A DNA stretch of 64,000 nucleotides from Chamaea fasciata (taxonomy: Eukaryota; Chordata; Aves; Passeriformes; Sylviidae), in the NCBI GenBank assembly GCA_029207755.1, contig JARCOQ010000016.1:4593001-4657000 (forward strand), written 5' to 3'. The notes below the pieces were generated by a model. It worked only from the letters and a program-made list of their open reading frames with translations. It did not search any database and was not told the DNA's origin. Below, one piece after another: positions 11,743 through 25,200 of the stretch. Position numbers and translations under genes: made by a program. How positions within the stretch are numbered: the stretch's first letter is position 1; each line of letters opens with the position of its first letter.

Positions 11743-13578
11743 GGCAGTGCATATACACGGCTTTTCCTGGTCAACAGGGAATGCTAGCATTGGAAAGATG
11801 AAGTCTGTAAATCACTTTTTTTAACTGAACTCTTTGTCCATGTCCCACACATCCCTCAGGCCACTGGCTGTGAATTATCCCACGCTGTTCAGCCTATTCT
11901 TATCCCTGGGCTTTCCTCATCTTCACATTTATATAATTGCACGTTACCTAAATACACTGCATATGCCAGGAAGAATGTCTATTTTTTTATTTTGACTACT
12001 GTTTAATTTCCTACTGTGCTGCTGGTTTCCTCAAGAGCCATAGAGTAACAGCTGGGGCACAACATGTACTTCCAACAGACCAATAGGGGTGTATGTCCCT
12101 TAGTTCCTAAGAAAACAAACATTTTGTTTATCTTTTCCCAGAGCAGCCTCTTTTCCACGGAGAACAAATATAATTTGTCAAACCAGGACTATTCTTCTCA
12201 TGCCCAACTAAACAAAACAAATTAATTTGTAGTATTTCTTGCTCTGAATACTTCTGGGAGGCAGTTGGACACTCACCCAGGAATATTCCCGCTTCTGCCA
12301 ACTTCATAGGTGAAAAGAAAATGAAAAGAAATTTTGCCAATTAAAGAAAAATTATTGTGACTAAAATATGTGAGGTCAATGAATAAATTTAAAAATCCAC
12401 TTTTAGGTTAGTTATTGGAGTTTTTTACTTTCTTTGAGTTCCAGTCCCAGTTTTGAATTTCAGGAAGATTCACCCCCCATCTGACCCTGGCCCTGAAAGG
12501 GGAAATTGGTTACCAAAATTAGGATACAAATGCTAAACTTTTCCATTTGGATGTCGTGATCTGTGGAGCAGACTCACAGAAGGACAGATGGTATTTCCTA
12601 CTGAATCCTGGATATGGATAACGTCTCTACTCTTCCTTACCCAAGAATTTTGGGTTTTTTGTGGTGGAAGACAGATGGTGTGGCAAAAAGAATGAGTGGT
12701 ATCCCCAGAATGCCAAAATTGGTGAATTGATGTGATTTGCCCAGTCATTGAAGGCACCTATGGCAGAGCAGGGAATTCCTTTGGATCTTGTGAGTTGCAA
12801 TATTTGGTGGCCTTCTCTGAAGATAACACTTTTTAAACTTCTTTTTCTCCACATTCTTTTCTTGTTATTCTTTCTTGACCAATTTTCTTTGGCACTTTGG
12901 CAGCATCCCAGATATATTCTGATAGACATCAGAGAACTGAATAAAAATTAAATTAATACAATGACAAAACCAGTCAACCATTTCAGTGACAATCAGAAAA
13001 GGTGTGGGGGGAAAAACCAACCAAACAAAACCCCTGAAACTGCCTCTAGAATAAAAGCATCCCTATTCATGAGCCATTACTGGACTTCCCATTCTCATAC
13101 TTGATTTATTTATTTTTTAATAGCTTTGTACAAGGTGGAAAGTAACGTCAGAGCTGCAATGCAAAATGACAAGTGTTTGGTTTGTTACTGGTTCCAAGTA
13201 ATAAATGTGAATACCGCTGTGAGTCTCTTTCAAACTGTGGACATAACAACTGGAATTTCATTCAGGCTAAATGAGGGAGCAGTTAAAAACATCTTTATTT
13301 AGCAAGGGGTGGAAGAACAGGGTCTGCCTGCAGAAGCACAGAATGGTAAAACACAGAGAAGTGGTTAGTCTGGTTGGATTCAAGCACTTCCTCAGATTAG
13401 TAGAGCACACTGAGAGGATGAACTGCTGGATACGAGGAGCATATTTTTAAGAGAAGAAAGCAGGACCAGAAAAACTGAGGAGATGATCAGAATAAGCCTC
13501 ACAGCCACTGGGAACATCTCTTTGAGGAACAAGATGATAGATATTCTTCTTGCAAGAAAATAGGGTGTTATTGCTTCC

Positions 13579-13590
<12 letters not shown>

Positions 13591-13609
<19 letters not shown>

Positions 13610-13630
13610 AAGAAGAAGAAGAAGAAAAAG
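13591..13630. repeat. A21 followed by (GAA)5
   Basis: Twenty-one A residues run into five GAA units (13612-13626). A shorter A-run follows near 13650. The arrangement could be a degraded poly(A) tail of a retrocopy, but no recognisable retroposed body lies to its left. Confidence 0.9.
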
Positions 13631-15189
13631 CAAAGTAAGATTGTATGGAAAAAAAAAAAGGTCATCTCCATCTTATCTCCATCACCTGTTTCTTTTTTGG
13701 ATGTGGATGACAGCTTAGGTTTGCCTCAGTGCTCTGGTGAAAAGGGAGGTAATGAGGTCCATATTTTGGGCTGAGTCTCAGCTAATAGGAGTGAGCACAA
13801 CTGCCTGCTCTTGACCCTTTGTGAGGACAAGATATGCAGGAGCAAGTGGGAAAGGTGATTGAGTTCTCTTCTCAGTTTAGGGCAAATTAGATGTCATTTG
13901 ACACAGGATGGTTTCCAATTCTGACATATTTTACTGTCAAAAAGTGATGCAAGGATGAAAATAGAACTGCTGGAAAGAACGAACGTTCATCCCTCTTCTG
14001 ACCAAACTGCAGAAAACAGGATAATTATAGGTGTGTGGGGGATGAGGAACCTTCTGAACTTTGCCATTTTCCCTCTAAACACTGAGCCCACTGAGACACA
14101 TCCAAATTCTGTCAAGTAAACAGTGGGAGTCCACTGCTATGGCCTAATGAGAGAGGATGGTGCTCATGGGGTTTTTTGTTTGCTTGTTTATTTGTGTGTT
14201 TTTTGGTAGGTTTTTGGTCCTTAAAATCTTTTTCCTTCTGGATTCTATGTCAGCGTGTATTAAAATACATGTATTAACATGGTACCTGTGTATCAAAAAT
14301 TCCCTCCTGTAATGTCAGGCTCACAGCTAACCACATCTCACCTCCAGGAAAGGTTTGGGTTTCCTCATCTTTTCTTTTTTAGCCTAAAGAGAGCAACCAC
14401 TCTGCTTTTGCAAAGCTTTATGTATAATAAATATGACATGCTGATTATAAATGTATGGTGCCACCACAGTAAATTTCACTCAGACATGGTAAATAAAACA
14501 ATGGGAAATTACCTAGGCAGTGATTTGCTGACAGATTTTCGTTTGGTGGTTGCTGTTTCAGTGACTATAAATTCCAGACCCACAGCAACTTTCTGCCATA
14601 ATCATCCCACATTCTGCAGTTATTTGGCATGTTTTATGGTGTCAGTGTTGTTTCCTGCTCAACTGCATACCAGCTAATTTACCTTAGATAAACGAGCTGA
14701 AATCGAACCATGGTGTGACTGTGGCCCTAATGGATTTCTTTTTATTAAAAAAGGGGGGAACACAAAGTTCTAAGCCCATGAAGCCTATTTGCAGGATATG
14801 CAATTAGCTCCAGGCTGCAGAGACACCCTTGAAGAAGGTGCTGTGCAGGTTATCCATCGCCTCTGTCACTTCTCACTCAGTGTGTGCCATATGGGAACAC
14901 TCAGCAGAGATTTGTGTGGAGGTAAACATCATCTTTCTGCAGCAGCTCACCCATGGAGCAGGGTTTGACAGGCAGCACTGCTTAGATTTGCCTCTAGAGT
15001 TGTACTTTAGTCTGAAACCCTTCCTGCCTACTCAGCCTCCTGCCCTTCACAATTTGCTCTGCTGAGTATTTTGGGTTTTTTCTGGAGCGGGGAGATGAAG
15101 TGATCTCCGTCCTGAGCTGCCTTTACCTGTTATAAAGTCAGATCTCCCAAGTTAAATTTTGTTAACTTTGCCTGCTCACAGCCTGAGCT

Positions 15190-15489
15190 GTGATTTGGCT
15201 GAGGCACGCTCGTGTCGCCAGCTCTTGCAAACATCTCAAATTTCCTGAAAACTTCAACACACTTCAGAGGAATAATAAAGTCTGGAAGACGTATTTGGTG
15301 AACAATTGTTCTGTGTTTGAAGGCCCTCCTCGTGTTTATTTCTATGAACCTCAGGCAGCAGCATCCATCCCACGTGGGAGAAAATTGTTTGCATGGCATC
15401 AGGCTGATGTTGGGATGACAAGGAACTGCTGTGGCACGTACAGGGAGCAAAAGTGTCCTAAACCAGCATTGCTGCCAGAGAAATGACAC
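15190..15489. other. Segment with long open frames on both strands and raised CpG
   Basis: A plus-strand frame (15190-15486, 98 codons) and a minus-strand frame (15130-15489, 119 codons) overlap almost completely. About seven CpGs lie in 250 bp, together with the E-box palindrome. I see no convincing flanking splice sites and recognise neither product. It could be a conserved element or an old exon, or simply chance. Confidence 0.15.
15368..15379. promoter_or_regulatory. 12-bp palindrome centred on a CACGTG E-box
   Basis: TCCCACGTGGGA is perfectly self-complementary. Its centre is the canonical E-box of USF, MYC/MAX and related bHLH factors. It sits in a stretch (15190-15440) with about seven CpGs, more than its neighbours. 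Binding is an inference. Confidence 0.35.
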
Positions 15490-17993
15490 AAAATATTCTA
15501 CTCCGATTTATGATAAGGTCGCAAACATTCAGGGCATTCCTAAGTTATAAAAACCACGCTGATTTAGATTCATCTGCTTTTCGAGCAGTTCTTGGGTAGC
15601 CCCGATGAGTCTATAGTGGACAAACTCTTGCAAAAGATGCCCCACTCCTATTTCATGTGTTATCCATGCTTTGTGTCTGAAGTGTTCCCCTCAGATCTCA
15701 TTAAATCACAGTCTATGTGCCAACATTCTTCTCAATTTTCTGCCCTTTTCAAGCAAGTTAAAAAGGCACTCATAGGCATCACTTCAGCCACATTTTTCTG
15801 TTGATAAGAATTTTGAGTGCTCATCTAACATTTTTCAACTTCAAAGCTCTTCAGAAGTGAGGGGCCTGATCCAAAGTCCATTGAAATAAATGAACAGTCT
15901 TTCTGCTAGCTTCACAGGGACTCAAGCAGTAAATTGTGCTCCCAGTCCTGTCATTTTCCCCCATCTATTCTCTGAGTCCCTGCTATCTTTTTCACCTACT
16001 TCAGTTTTAGGCTCTGAGTAATCTCTCTCCTATTGTGCTCATGTTTGCCAGTGGCATAATGAGGCCATTTCTGAGAGCACCTTTCTGAGACATGCTCAAA
16101 TTTCGGGTATGTATAAGCCCTTTGGCACTAAAATAAATCTTTGTATGTTAGCTTCCAGCCTGCCATTCAGAGTCATTTCTTCAGATGAGATGGCAATGAG
16201 GTCTCTGCTTTGGTAACAAAACCAGCTCTTTGATTTTCCTGGTGGTTCCATGATTCTTTCTAAGCCCTTCTCACTGTTAGAGAACTCCATTTCTCCTGTC
16301 AACAACCTGGATGGGTAATTCCACTTTAAGGACTGTACCAGGCTTAATCCTTGTGAAACTATTTCAAGGGTCCTAAAACCCTTTGCTGCCCACAGAGGGT
16401 TCTACATCCTCTGTGCAAGATGTAGGTGGAGATTATTCATTTAACAGCTCCGCTTTGGCTTTAACAGTTCCTCCACATTAGTTAATATCCTTTATAACTC
16501 CTGGTTTTCTTACTTTTGCATCTTTCTGGCAGATTTTGCTTACTCTGTGCTGCAGAATGCTTCTGCATTGGTTCTTCCCCCGTTCACGTTTTCTCTTCCA
16601 TGTCTGTTGCATGCATTTTCCCCTCCCTGTGTTTTATCCCTTCTGTTTATTCATTCATTCCCATTGTTTTTCCTCTTCTCTCTACAGGGTACTCTGCTTC
16701 TGCAGAGGCCAGGGAACATTGTCAGGTGACAGTGTGTGGTCAGTGGGGATTACTGATATCAAAAATACTCCTCCTTCAGTCTATTAGCCATTGCTGTTGC
16801 TCTTTTCATTGCTGCTTTTTCTGCAAGTCAGCAGGAGCCACTGGAGACCTTTGTGTGACAGTCAGTGAGTTTGACTCACAGACCCAGGAGCTCCTTGGGC
16901 ACCAGGGTTCTGATTTACCTCATTGCTTTTCGTGTCTTTGAGCACTCTCAAACCCACATTTAACAGAGTACACAGGAAGTGCTTTTACATGCCTGTGTGA
17001 CCTTCTGTTCTTATCACTGCCAGGCTTTTCATTACCTCCAATTATCTGTCTTTTCATTAGGTTGGGGCTTGCATTAAATTAGCACTTGGTTCTTCTTATT
17101 CCTGCACTTGAATTCCTGGACCCCACTCAATCCACATTTTTCTTCCTCCTTGAACAGCATGACCACTTAGATCTGCTGCAACAGAAGATGGAAAACTGTC
17201 CTCATCTTGCTGCTGCAATGAGATAATTCAGCAGCTGAATTACCTCGAATTCTCTGTTTTTCTATAAGGACAGTAGATTCTGCCAAAGCAGCCAGATTGC
17301 CTTTGGCTTGTTTGCTTTCCTCACGAGTATCCTGGCACTGTCTCCCGTGTCCCTTTCTTTGAGCTGGTGTTGAGTCCAGATTTATTACAAACAAGGTGCA
17401 GGTTTTATTTAGCGGCCAGTGATTTACCCATTAGAGCATGCTGCTCTAGAAGGTGACGGGAACCCTCATTCTGGAAGGTGAATGTGAATCTGGGGGTTTA
17501 ACAGTGCCTTCTCTGGGCGAAATCCAGTGTTGGTTGTTCTATGAAACATCAGTGTTAGCCCCTCCTGAATCTCTGATGCACCGTGAGTCCTGTTATTTTG
17601 TGTCCAGTGGAAGTGATGATGTGAGATCTGGGGCTCCTAACTCTGCCAGAGCCATGGACTGATGGGCTCCATGAGCTCTGTGGGTTTCCTCAACACACAG
17701 TTTAATGATCATCATCTTCCACATGGTGTGTAACAAAATCTTCCAGGAAAAAAGATCCTTCAAGGAAATTATAAACTGTGAAAATCATATGTTTGACTTT
17801 ATAGACCCCAGTCAAAACCAGCACAGACTACCAAGTGCTTGACTCTAGGGTTGAAAAAGATATGTATTTCTTTCCACATTCTTGTTTTCAGCAATTCTTG
17901 CTCATTTGTTAAATGAGGACTGTTCTATGGGCTGCTAATGTGTTTGAAAATAATTTAATGCTGTATTTTGCTTGTAATTCATGTTTCTTGCAG
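15490..17993. other. Gene-free sequence with a long pyrimidine-rich run
   Basis: From about 16560 to 16687 the plus strand is strongly pyrimidine-rich and ends in a very strong acceptor-like site (CCTCTTCTCTCTACAG). A GTGACA donor-like site follows 38 bp later. No coding sequence is recognised. Confidence 0.5.
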
Positions 17994-18121
17994 CTGCCAG
18001 CAGTTTTAGACCTCTGTGTAGAGAACCAGATATTATACATCAGTTCTTTTGGGGCCAAGTTTGGCAGGGAAGGAATCTACATAAAAATAGTGAAGATGGC
18101 AGCTACTGGTGCAATTATTGG
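17994..18121 (+). other. Exon-like segment with strong acceptor and donor (unproven)
   Basis: The acceptor (CATGTTTCTTGCAG, AG at 17992-17993) and donor (GG|GTAAGA at 18121/18122) bracket 128 bp. One frame is open throughout, starting LPAVLDLCVENQILYISS and ending ...KMAATGAIIG. A second frame is also open across it. The length of 128 bp would shift phase between flanking exons. The amino-acid make-up is protein-like, but I cannot assign it to a family. It is the best balanced acceptor/donor pair I found. A non-coding RNA exon or chance remain possible. Confidence 0.2.
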
Positions 18122-21100
18122 GTAAGAAGTAATGATAGACTATGGAGGTATTTTATAGCCTTCAGTTTTTCTCTCATTCATCCTAATGACCAATGTCAAA
18201 AGCTATACATCTCTTTCTTCCACCACCCCTCTCCTTGTTACTCTGGCAAAGAAATAGGATTTTTCTAAGGGCAATTTTCTCCCGAGAAACACCACAGACC
18301 ATTTCCTTTTGGACTTCACTGCTCATGGAAAATTTTCACCTAGGTAATTTCTACAGCAAATTGAAGAGTTTATAGCAGAAAAAAATTGAAAGCAATTAGT
18401 TTTCTGATTAAATTCACCTTGGTATTGAGAAGCAGGTAAGCATTTTCTGTTTCCGTGTGCATTCAGATGGAACGGACCTGGTAGAACAATGGGAAAGGCC
18501 TCAGTACAGAAAATAATGACAAAGTAATGGGCTCTTCTGTGTTTTCAGTAACTGTCCTGGGTGACTGTGTCCTTTGGGGAATCAAACACATCTGTCCAAC
18601 ACACAAGGCATTGTTATCACAGGGCTTTGTGAGTGAGCGTTATATACGATTAATTTGTTTTTGCCTACTCTGATTTGATAACCAGCACTGCCTTTACAAG
18701 CACCTCACAGCTGAAGCTGTCACTAACATTGGCGCTGGAAGGCACTGGGGGTGTGGCATGTGCCTTTTCTGCAGACCTGAGCAAGAATCATCTGTGTCAT
18801 TCTGAAGGTAAATAGTGCTGGAGTGAACTGTGAGTTAAATCATACCTTGAGCAAGAGGAAACATCCTCTGCTCCTTGAGGAGTGTCTCCTTGGGCTCTAA
18901 GGCACTTCTTTTACTGGCAATTATTTGCTGTCCTTTCTCTCCAGGAGAAGGAGCAGGATGATGAATGTCCTGTCACAGCCCCAAATGTGGATGTGCTCCC
19001 TCACATCCAGTGAAAGGATAGAGATATAATCCTGGGTCTGCATTTCCTCTGCCCCTGTCAACCTCTCCTCCTCAGCTGCTGACCCGTGGAAAGGATGTGA
19101 GGGAGGGAATTCAGGCTCTCGGTGCCTGTGCAGGTCTATTATTCATGTTAAAAATCTGGTCTTAAAATGTGGTGCCTTTAAGATGGGAAGCAGTACCAAG
19201 TTCCAAGAGGTTTGACCCTGTAACGGCTAACTGCTGGTAGGATGGAGCTTCATCTTGGCAACATCATCATGGTAGAGTGAAGAATGACAGCGTACTGCAG
19301 TGGCTGAGTGAGGAGCACTGATATTTCTACTTCACTCCTTGTTCCTCCGGCGTTTTCTGAGGTTGAATTTGCATTTCTCAGGTGTTAGGTTTGTGCTTGT
19401 GTTCCCTTCGATGAAAACACAGTTTTGTCCAACTAAAATAGTTTGTTGTTTCCACTTGCACAGAGATAATTAGTTGCTGGTTCACAGAGTCAGAAGTGGA
19501 TGTTGCCCTTGTGTACTGAAATGGAGAGTGATGATAATTTTCAGCACAATAATTTAATTTGCATGGCTTTGGTAGTTAGAGCAGCCCAGGTGTTTGTTGC
19601 TAGGCTATTGCCTGAAGGGGAGCCCACAATTTCTTGTTCAGTGCTTTAGATTTAAGGGGTCTGTGTGCCTCTGGACTGTACTGACTCAGTCTGAGGTGTA
19701 CTTTAGAAGGCCTAAAAGGGAGTAAAATTGGACAGAGGTCTGAATCATTGACAAAGGCTTGTAGCCTGAAACTTGGGTGTTTTCTGCAAACTCTATTTGT
19801 CTAATGAAAATGGACCACACTTCTACAAACTTTGCCCTATTCCTATTGCAGAGTTCCTCTTTGGAGTAAGGGGAACAGCCATAAGCTGCTCTAGATCTAC
19901 AGTTACAATCTACAGTGATTTAGTAATGTTTAGACAAAATATTCTTTGGTTTGAGGTTGTTGAGTCAAACTGAGGAAGGAGGACAGGCATCTTCTGTTTT
20001 GATGACTCTTCTGATTGCTCCTGTTATTTTGTAGTTTTTTTTTTACCGTTTATCAAAATAGTGGCATGCTTGACTGAGGTGAGATAAATGTACCTTGTCC
20101 TGTCACGTATTTCTTACTTTGTGGAAGATGGCCCTTCACTTTAATCCTGGCTTTATCTGGAGCACACTGCCTCCTGAAAAATCATCTTATCCATCATCTG
20201 GCGTGTGATTTTGCAGGGTCAGATGCGAAATGACCCCACAAAATGCATCACCTGACCTCTTTTGATGTGGTGTGACATAAGGCATAAAAATTGCTACTTT
20301 TTCTGCTGTGGGTAGAATCATTTTAAGGGTATTTTACCTGCATTACCCGTGAAGCAGCAGTTTAGCCTGTTTGCTGACAATACATATTACTTTTGGGATT
20401 TTAAGTGTATCTCTGGTTTCCACTCTACTTTAGGAAGTCTGAAGGATTCTTAGAGATGTATTTGCAGTATGATTTCTAGGGATCTGTTGCACACCTATTT
20501 CTGTCAAGGGAAGTTATCTTGTTGTCAGCGTGTTCATCTTGTGAGAGATGAGCCAGTACTCACCAGACAATGTTGTATGTTGAAGTTTGGCTTCAGACTC
20601 CTTAAAAATCATAAAGGAGAGAAGCAAAAGAGGGGATAAAATCTCCCAACTCTCACCACTTTATCTGTAAAATTAAATAATTCTACATATGCACATTTTT
20701 TAAAAACTCCTTTTGCATTGGGCAAATCATAAGAATGTCTAGCAAAGATTTTAAGGAAAAAAGAACATAACCCACAAAGATACCTGCTTACTCTGGCTTT
20801 TTTCCATTGCCAATTAAAAAACCCCAAACACCCTCATATTTAAGGCCTTGATCTGTGTTAAGCAGGTTTGCAGTAGCAGTTTCTGACCTAATGCAGCTTT
20901 TGAAATGCCTGCTTGTTCAACATCACTTATTCTAAAAGATACCCTGTTCTTATCAAGTTTAAATTCAAGATTATATGAGACAGGGACTCACACTGATGCC
21001 TTTGCGGAGCCTAAAAAATTAGAATCTTGATCTGTGATCTCTTATGTGACACTACAGCAAAGATACAGAAAAAAATTACTTAGCAGGAAAATATGAAAAA

Positions 21101-24100
21101 TAGTCATGGCAAGCAATTCACCCTGACATTACCAGCAATATCCACCTTTCAGGCTCTACAGCTCTGTAGTTGTGACCATGATGTGCAGCTCTACATATCA
21201 AGAAATTTCACTCCCATCTTTGAACAGTTCAGCCCATACTAACTGAAGCTTCCCCAAAATTCAGACACAAACTCATCTGCCAGCTCCAAGTCTTGTGGAA
21301 ATGGGTCCAAACATTTCCAGATACTTTTGGGCTCTCAATGAGACTTGTCTGAGTTATTATACTTGTCAGTTAATTGCTCAAACAACTGACTGACATTCAT
21401 TTGTCTTTGGAAGATTTAGGAGAAGACCTTTAAATTAAAGTGGGTTTTGGAGACCTCTGAAGCTGCAAGGCTAAAGCCAAGCCAGCTGTTAATACCACTG
21501 GACTGAAGTTGGCCCTACAGAGTTTTGCCTAAGGTCACTTTAATTACTTCAGCAACATTAATCTTAAATTAGCAAGGCTTATGTATGGCAAATGACTTAT
21601 CTCTATTAAAGAGGGCATACATTTTCACCCAGCAAAATTATGATGTTTGAAAGTGATACGCTGTCAATAGAAAGGACAGAGAAAGAAAAGATCTTATTAT
21701 ACATTTCCTGCAAATGGACATTTGAAAGTCATCCTTCCTGCTACAAATATAGAACATGTTGCAGTATTTTCTTCTAAGCTCTGTTTTTTTTCTTGGCTCT
21801 TTGGGCTTTTTCTACGCCATTAGTACCACCAAATTCTGTACCCTAGACCCAGTTAAACATAGTTATAATTAAATACAGATGATCCCAGGCTGGAGGGAGG
21901 AGAGCATATCCTGAAAGGGGATTTTGTTCTCTCCCCTCCCTTCCTGGGGTGGGTGCTGACAGGCAAGGACAGTACTGAGCCATGGATTTCAGGAGCAAGG
22001 ACCCAGTTCCCTTGATTTTATTTTGGGAAAAAGTGAGTGGAGACCTGGGGTTGGTCATCCTCCCACTCTGTCCATAACGTGCTGAAAGGTTTTTAACCTG
22101 CTTCCATAGGAGCTTAAGTCCAGAATTAGGTTATAATGATTTCACAGGAGATGGATTAGAGCTCCAAGCAGAGGTCCTCATGGAGGCTTAACATGTAACT
22201 CAGCGGAGAGCTTGACCTCTTTCAATTATTAAAATACAGGCTTGGAAGAGCTGTGATTTGTTTCTAAGTGAAGCACATGAGCACTAGAGGAGAAGACCTT
22301 GCTGGCCTAAGAGTGAAGGGTGAGAGTTGTCCAAGAGTGCATTTGGGTTTGTAATTAGAGGAGTTTTTTCTCAGACCAGTGGAGCAGTAGACTTCTGCAA
22401 CAGCCTGCCAGGAGAAGGGTGAAAATCCAAGCTTTTAAGTTCCATTAAAGCTGACAAGAGGTAAGAGCATTTTCCCATTGTGAAGGAGAACTTACGCATG
22501 TGCTTTAATAAGTAATTGAAACACTTCTTAGGCAGAACATTAGAAATGCAGGGCATCACTTGTAAATTGTTGTCGTGGTTATTAGTTATTACTACTGCAG
22601 CTGAATAAGGTCAGCACCTTTTTGGTGAGATATCCTGAAAAGTGAAGAGCACTCCTGTTTCACATGTCTTTAATTGGGAAAGACACACCAAAGGTAGCAG
22701 GGAAAATTGCAGCAAGGAGAAGCGAAGAAGTGAAGTGACTTGCCCAAGGTCACTTGGCATTTCTCATTTCTGTCTCCCAGTGCACACGTTTTCTTTTCCT
22801 GGAATAAAATGGGTGAGTCCTGCAAGGCACATCTTATTTGTTATGAGCAGTCAGGTGAGAATTCTTATCTTGAAGTTTCAGGAGGTGCTGGTATTGCTGC
22901 CACTTCAGTGAAAGGAACATTTTCCTTAACACATAACAAGAGCTGTAAAATAAAAGGCGAAGTGAAAAATGGTTAAGATACTGTAACTTTCAGAATTAGA
23001 ATCCAGCACTGAACAACATGAAGTGGAGAACTTGCTGAAAATGCGGAAATTCCCCTTTTGTTCTTTTGAAACTGAAGTTGGTCCTACTATTGCCAAATAA
23101 TTAACACAGACCAAAAAGTAAAGAAAGAGTAGTTAAGTTAATGTCTCCAACTTTAGCTGAGAAAAATTCCAGTCCATGTTTAACCATGAATAAATTGGCT
23201 TCTCTTTTCTCTTCTTCCCATTGTTAGTGTCCTAAACTGACAAGACAGCCTTCTTCTCAGTTCTGGACCCTCCCACACATGAAGAAAACCTTACAGTCTT
23301 TCAAAAATCTTATTTTTAATTAACTGAAATTATATAAGCTTCGTAATATACAACCTTTTCCAAAGTTTATTCCCCTACATGAAGAATTTCTGCCACAGAT
23401 GATGAAATGAGATGTAACACCTGCTGGATATTACAAATGTTCAGAATCCCTTTTCTTTTTTTTTTTTTTTTCTCTGTGCTCACAAACAAGGTTCTCTTCT
23501 ATGCCTGTTCTCTTCCTGCCATATCCTTGAGCTCTGTCAAGCTCCTGAACTTGCCCAGGGTAAAATTAAATGTCAGTGTTATGTTCCCTAATAATGTTAC
23601 AGCAAGTGATCTTCCCCTTTGGATTCAGTGTCAATCTGTGTTACTGGAATCAGTAAACGGGGCAGGCAGAATGATAAAACCTGGCAGGGTTTCCTGATTG
23701 TCAGTTCTGGTCTCATGATAGCTGAGTTTCCTTCCCCTTGCTGCACAAGCAATGAATTGATCATAGGTGCTGACATATAATTTATCATCGTTGGACACCT
23801 CGCTGAGTTAACAGGACAGTTTGTCAGGGACTCATATTCCAGATGTGTTCTTGACACCTCTGAATTGTTGCACTCTGCTTTTGTTTATCATCTCTGAAAT
23901 ACCAAAAGATAGAAATTCACTTTTTAAAGTAATAATAAAAAAATAAACTTTGAAGAGCTTGGAGACCAGCAAAAAGAATGAGCCAGTTGGGCTCATTCAT
24001 TTTGATACCAAAGACAGACTTTGTAGAATCAAGGTCAGAAGTCCCCTTTTTATCTCTATATTTTTTTATACATCTGGGCTCCTCTCATGTTGTCTTTGTT

Positions 24101-25200
24101 GGGTTTGCAGTTCAGAATCTATTTGAGAATCAGTGGTCTCATGTGCAGCTTAGTGAAATCAAACACTTCGAATTTGGCAGTGGTATTTCAACGATTCCTT
24201 GGCTTGGATAATGCATTAATACTGGCCACTCTTTTTATTAGATTGATACTTACTATAATGTATATAAGAATTAATCAGCAAATAGAGGAAAGGGCCTGGC
24301 TTTCCTCTTTTATTGCATCGTGACCTTTTGCTCCACATTTCATTTGGAGGAAAAATAATGCATGTGAGCCAAATTGTGGATAAATTTTTGGTGGCTGGGT
24401 TTTGGAGAGCACTGGGATTTCTTGGTCTTTGCTGCTGTTACATTGGACCTTAAGCCAGAAAACCCATGAGCAAAGCCTCACTAAATTAGAGAAGAGACTG
24501 TTCTTTTATGAATAAGCCACTCTGTGCGAGTGTGTAACTCTTATCTGTGTGAAGGGGAGAGCCTCTCAGCAATCTGCTTACTGTGCACAAGCTCCTCTTG
24601 ATTTAACAAGATGAATCAATTAGAAAGGCAGCCAGAAGTACCTCCGTGTGTCATATTAATTTAAACATTGTTTTCTGCAGTTGAAAACTTTATATTCAGT
24701 AACTTGTTAGATTTATCCCCTTCCCCCATTCTCTCAGTCTCTGATGCACAAAATTATTAAACTTAATTGGGTTTCTCTGGACACTACTCATTTCTCAAAA
24801 TTTATTGCAATTATACAATGCCCATAGCTCATTTATTTTTTGTTTCCTAGTGATTAAAACTTAAGACACTGAAAAATGTTATGTGTATTTTCCTTTTCAC
24901 CACTAATGCTTTTCTGTCCTCTGCATTCGAGACACATTCTGTAGTCATGAATCATTAAAGTAGCAAAATTCACAGGCAGACTTAGTTTATAGCTAAGTAT
25001 AATAAAACCAGAATGTAGGTCAGAAATCCTGAAACATTTTTTATAAGATATTTTGGTTTTGTTTCAGAGGGTGTTTTTCTTAACAGTTGAAACATTCCTG
25101 TATTTCTTATCTCTTATTGAAGTAAAAATTAGGTTTGCTAAGTTCATGGCTATTAGCAATTTTTTTTGAGCTGTAGTTAATAAACAAAAATATTGTGTGA
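18122..25200. other. Gene-free unique sequence
   Basis: Apart from the T16 tract at 23456, I see nothing distinctive. Around 20217-20257 a GGTCAG/CTGACC imperfect hairpin can form. The stretch 24650-25030 is AT-rich and smooth, with no recognised motif cluster. Confidence 0.65.
23456..23471. repeat. T16 tract
   Basis: A run of sixteen T residues in a pyrimidine-rich stretch. Confidence 0.85.

Larger units (their letters stand above)
10358..15189. other. Gene-free unique sequence
   Basis: It contains the inverted repeat at 11716 and the A/GAA tract at 13591. A 132-codon plus-strand frame at 14279-14677 has no recognisable motif. Around 14170-14215 the sequence is T/G-rich. Confidence 0.7.

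Noticed and set aside
13591..13630. A21-(GAA)5 tract as the poly(A) tail of a processed pseudogene
   Set aside because: No gene-like body is recognisable to its left and no flanking target duplication was found.
14279..14677. 132-codon plus-strand frame
   Set aside because: No motif, splice context or family resemblance. The length is expected by chance.
20217..20257. Imperfect GGTCAG/CTGACC hairpin
   Set aside because: The stem is short with a three-base bulge, and alternative pairings compete. It is not distinguishable from chance.
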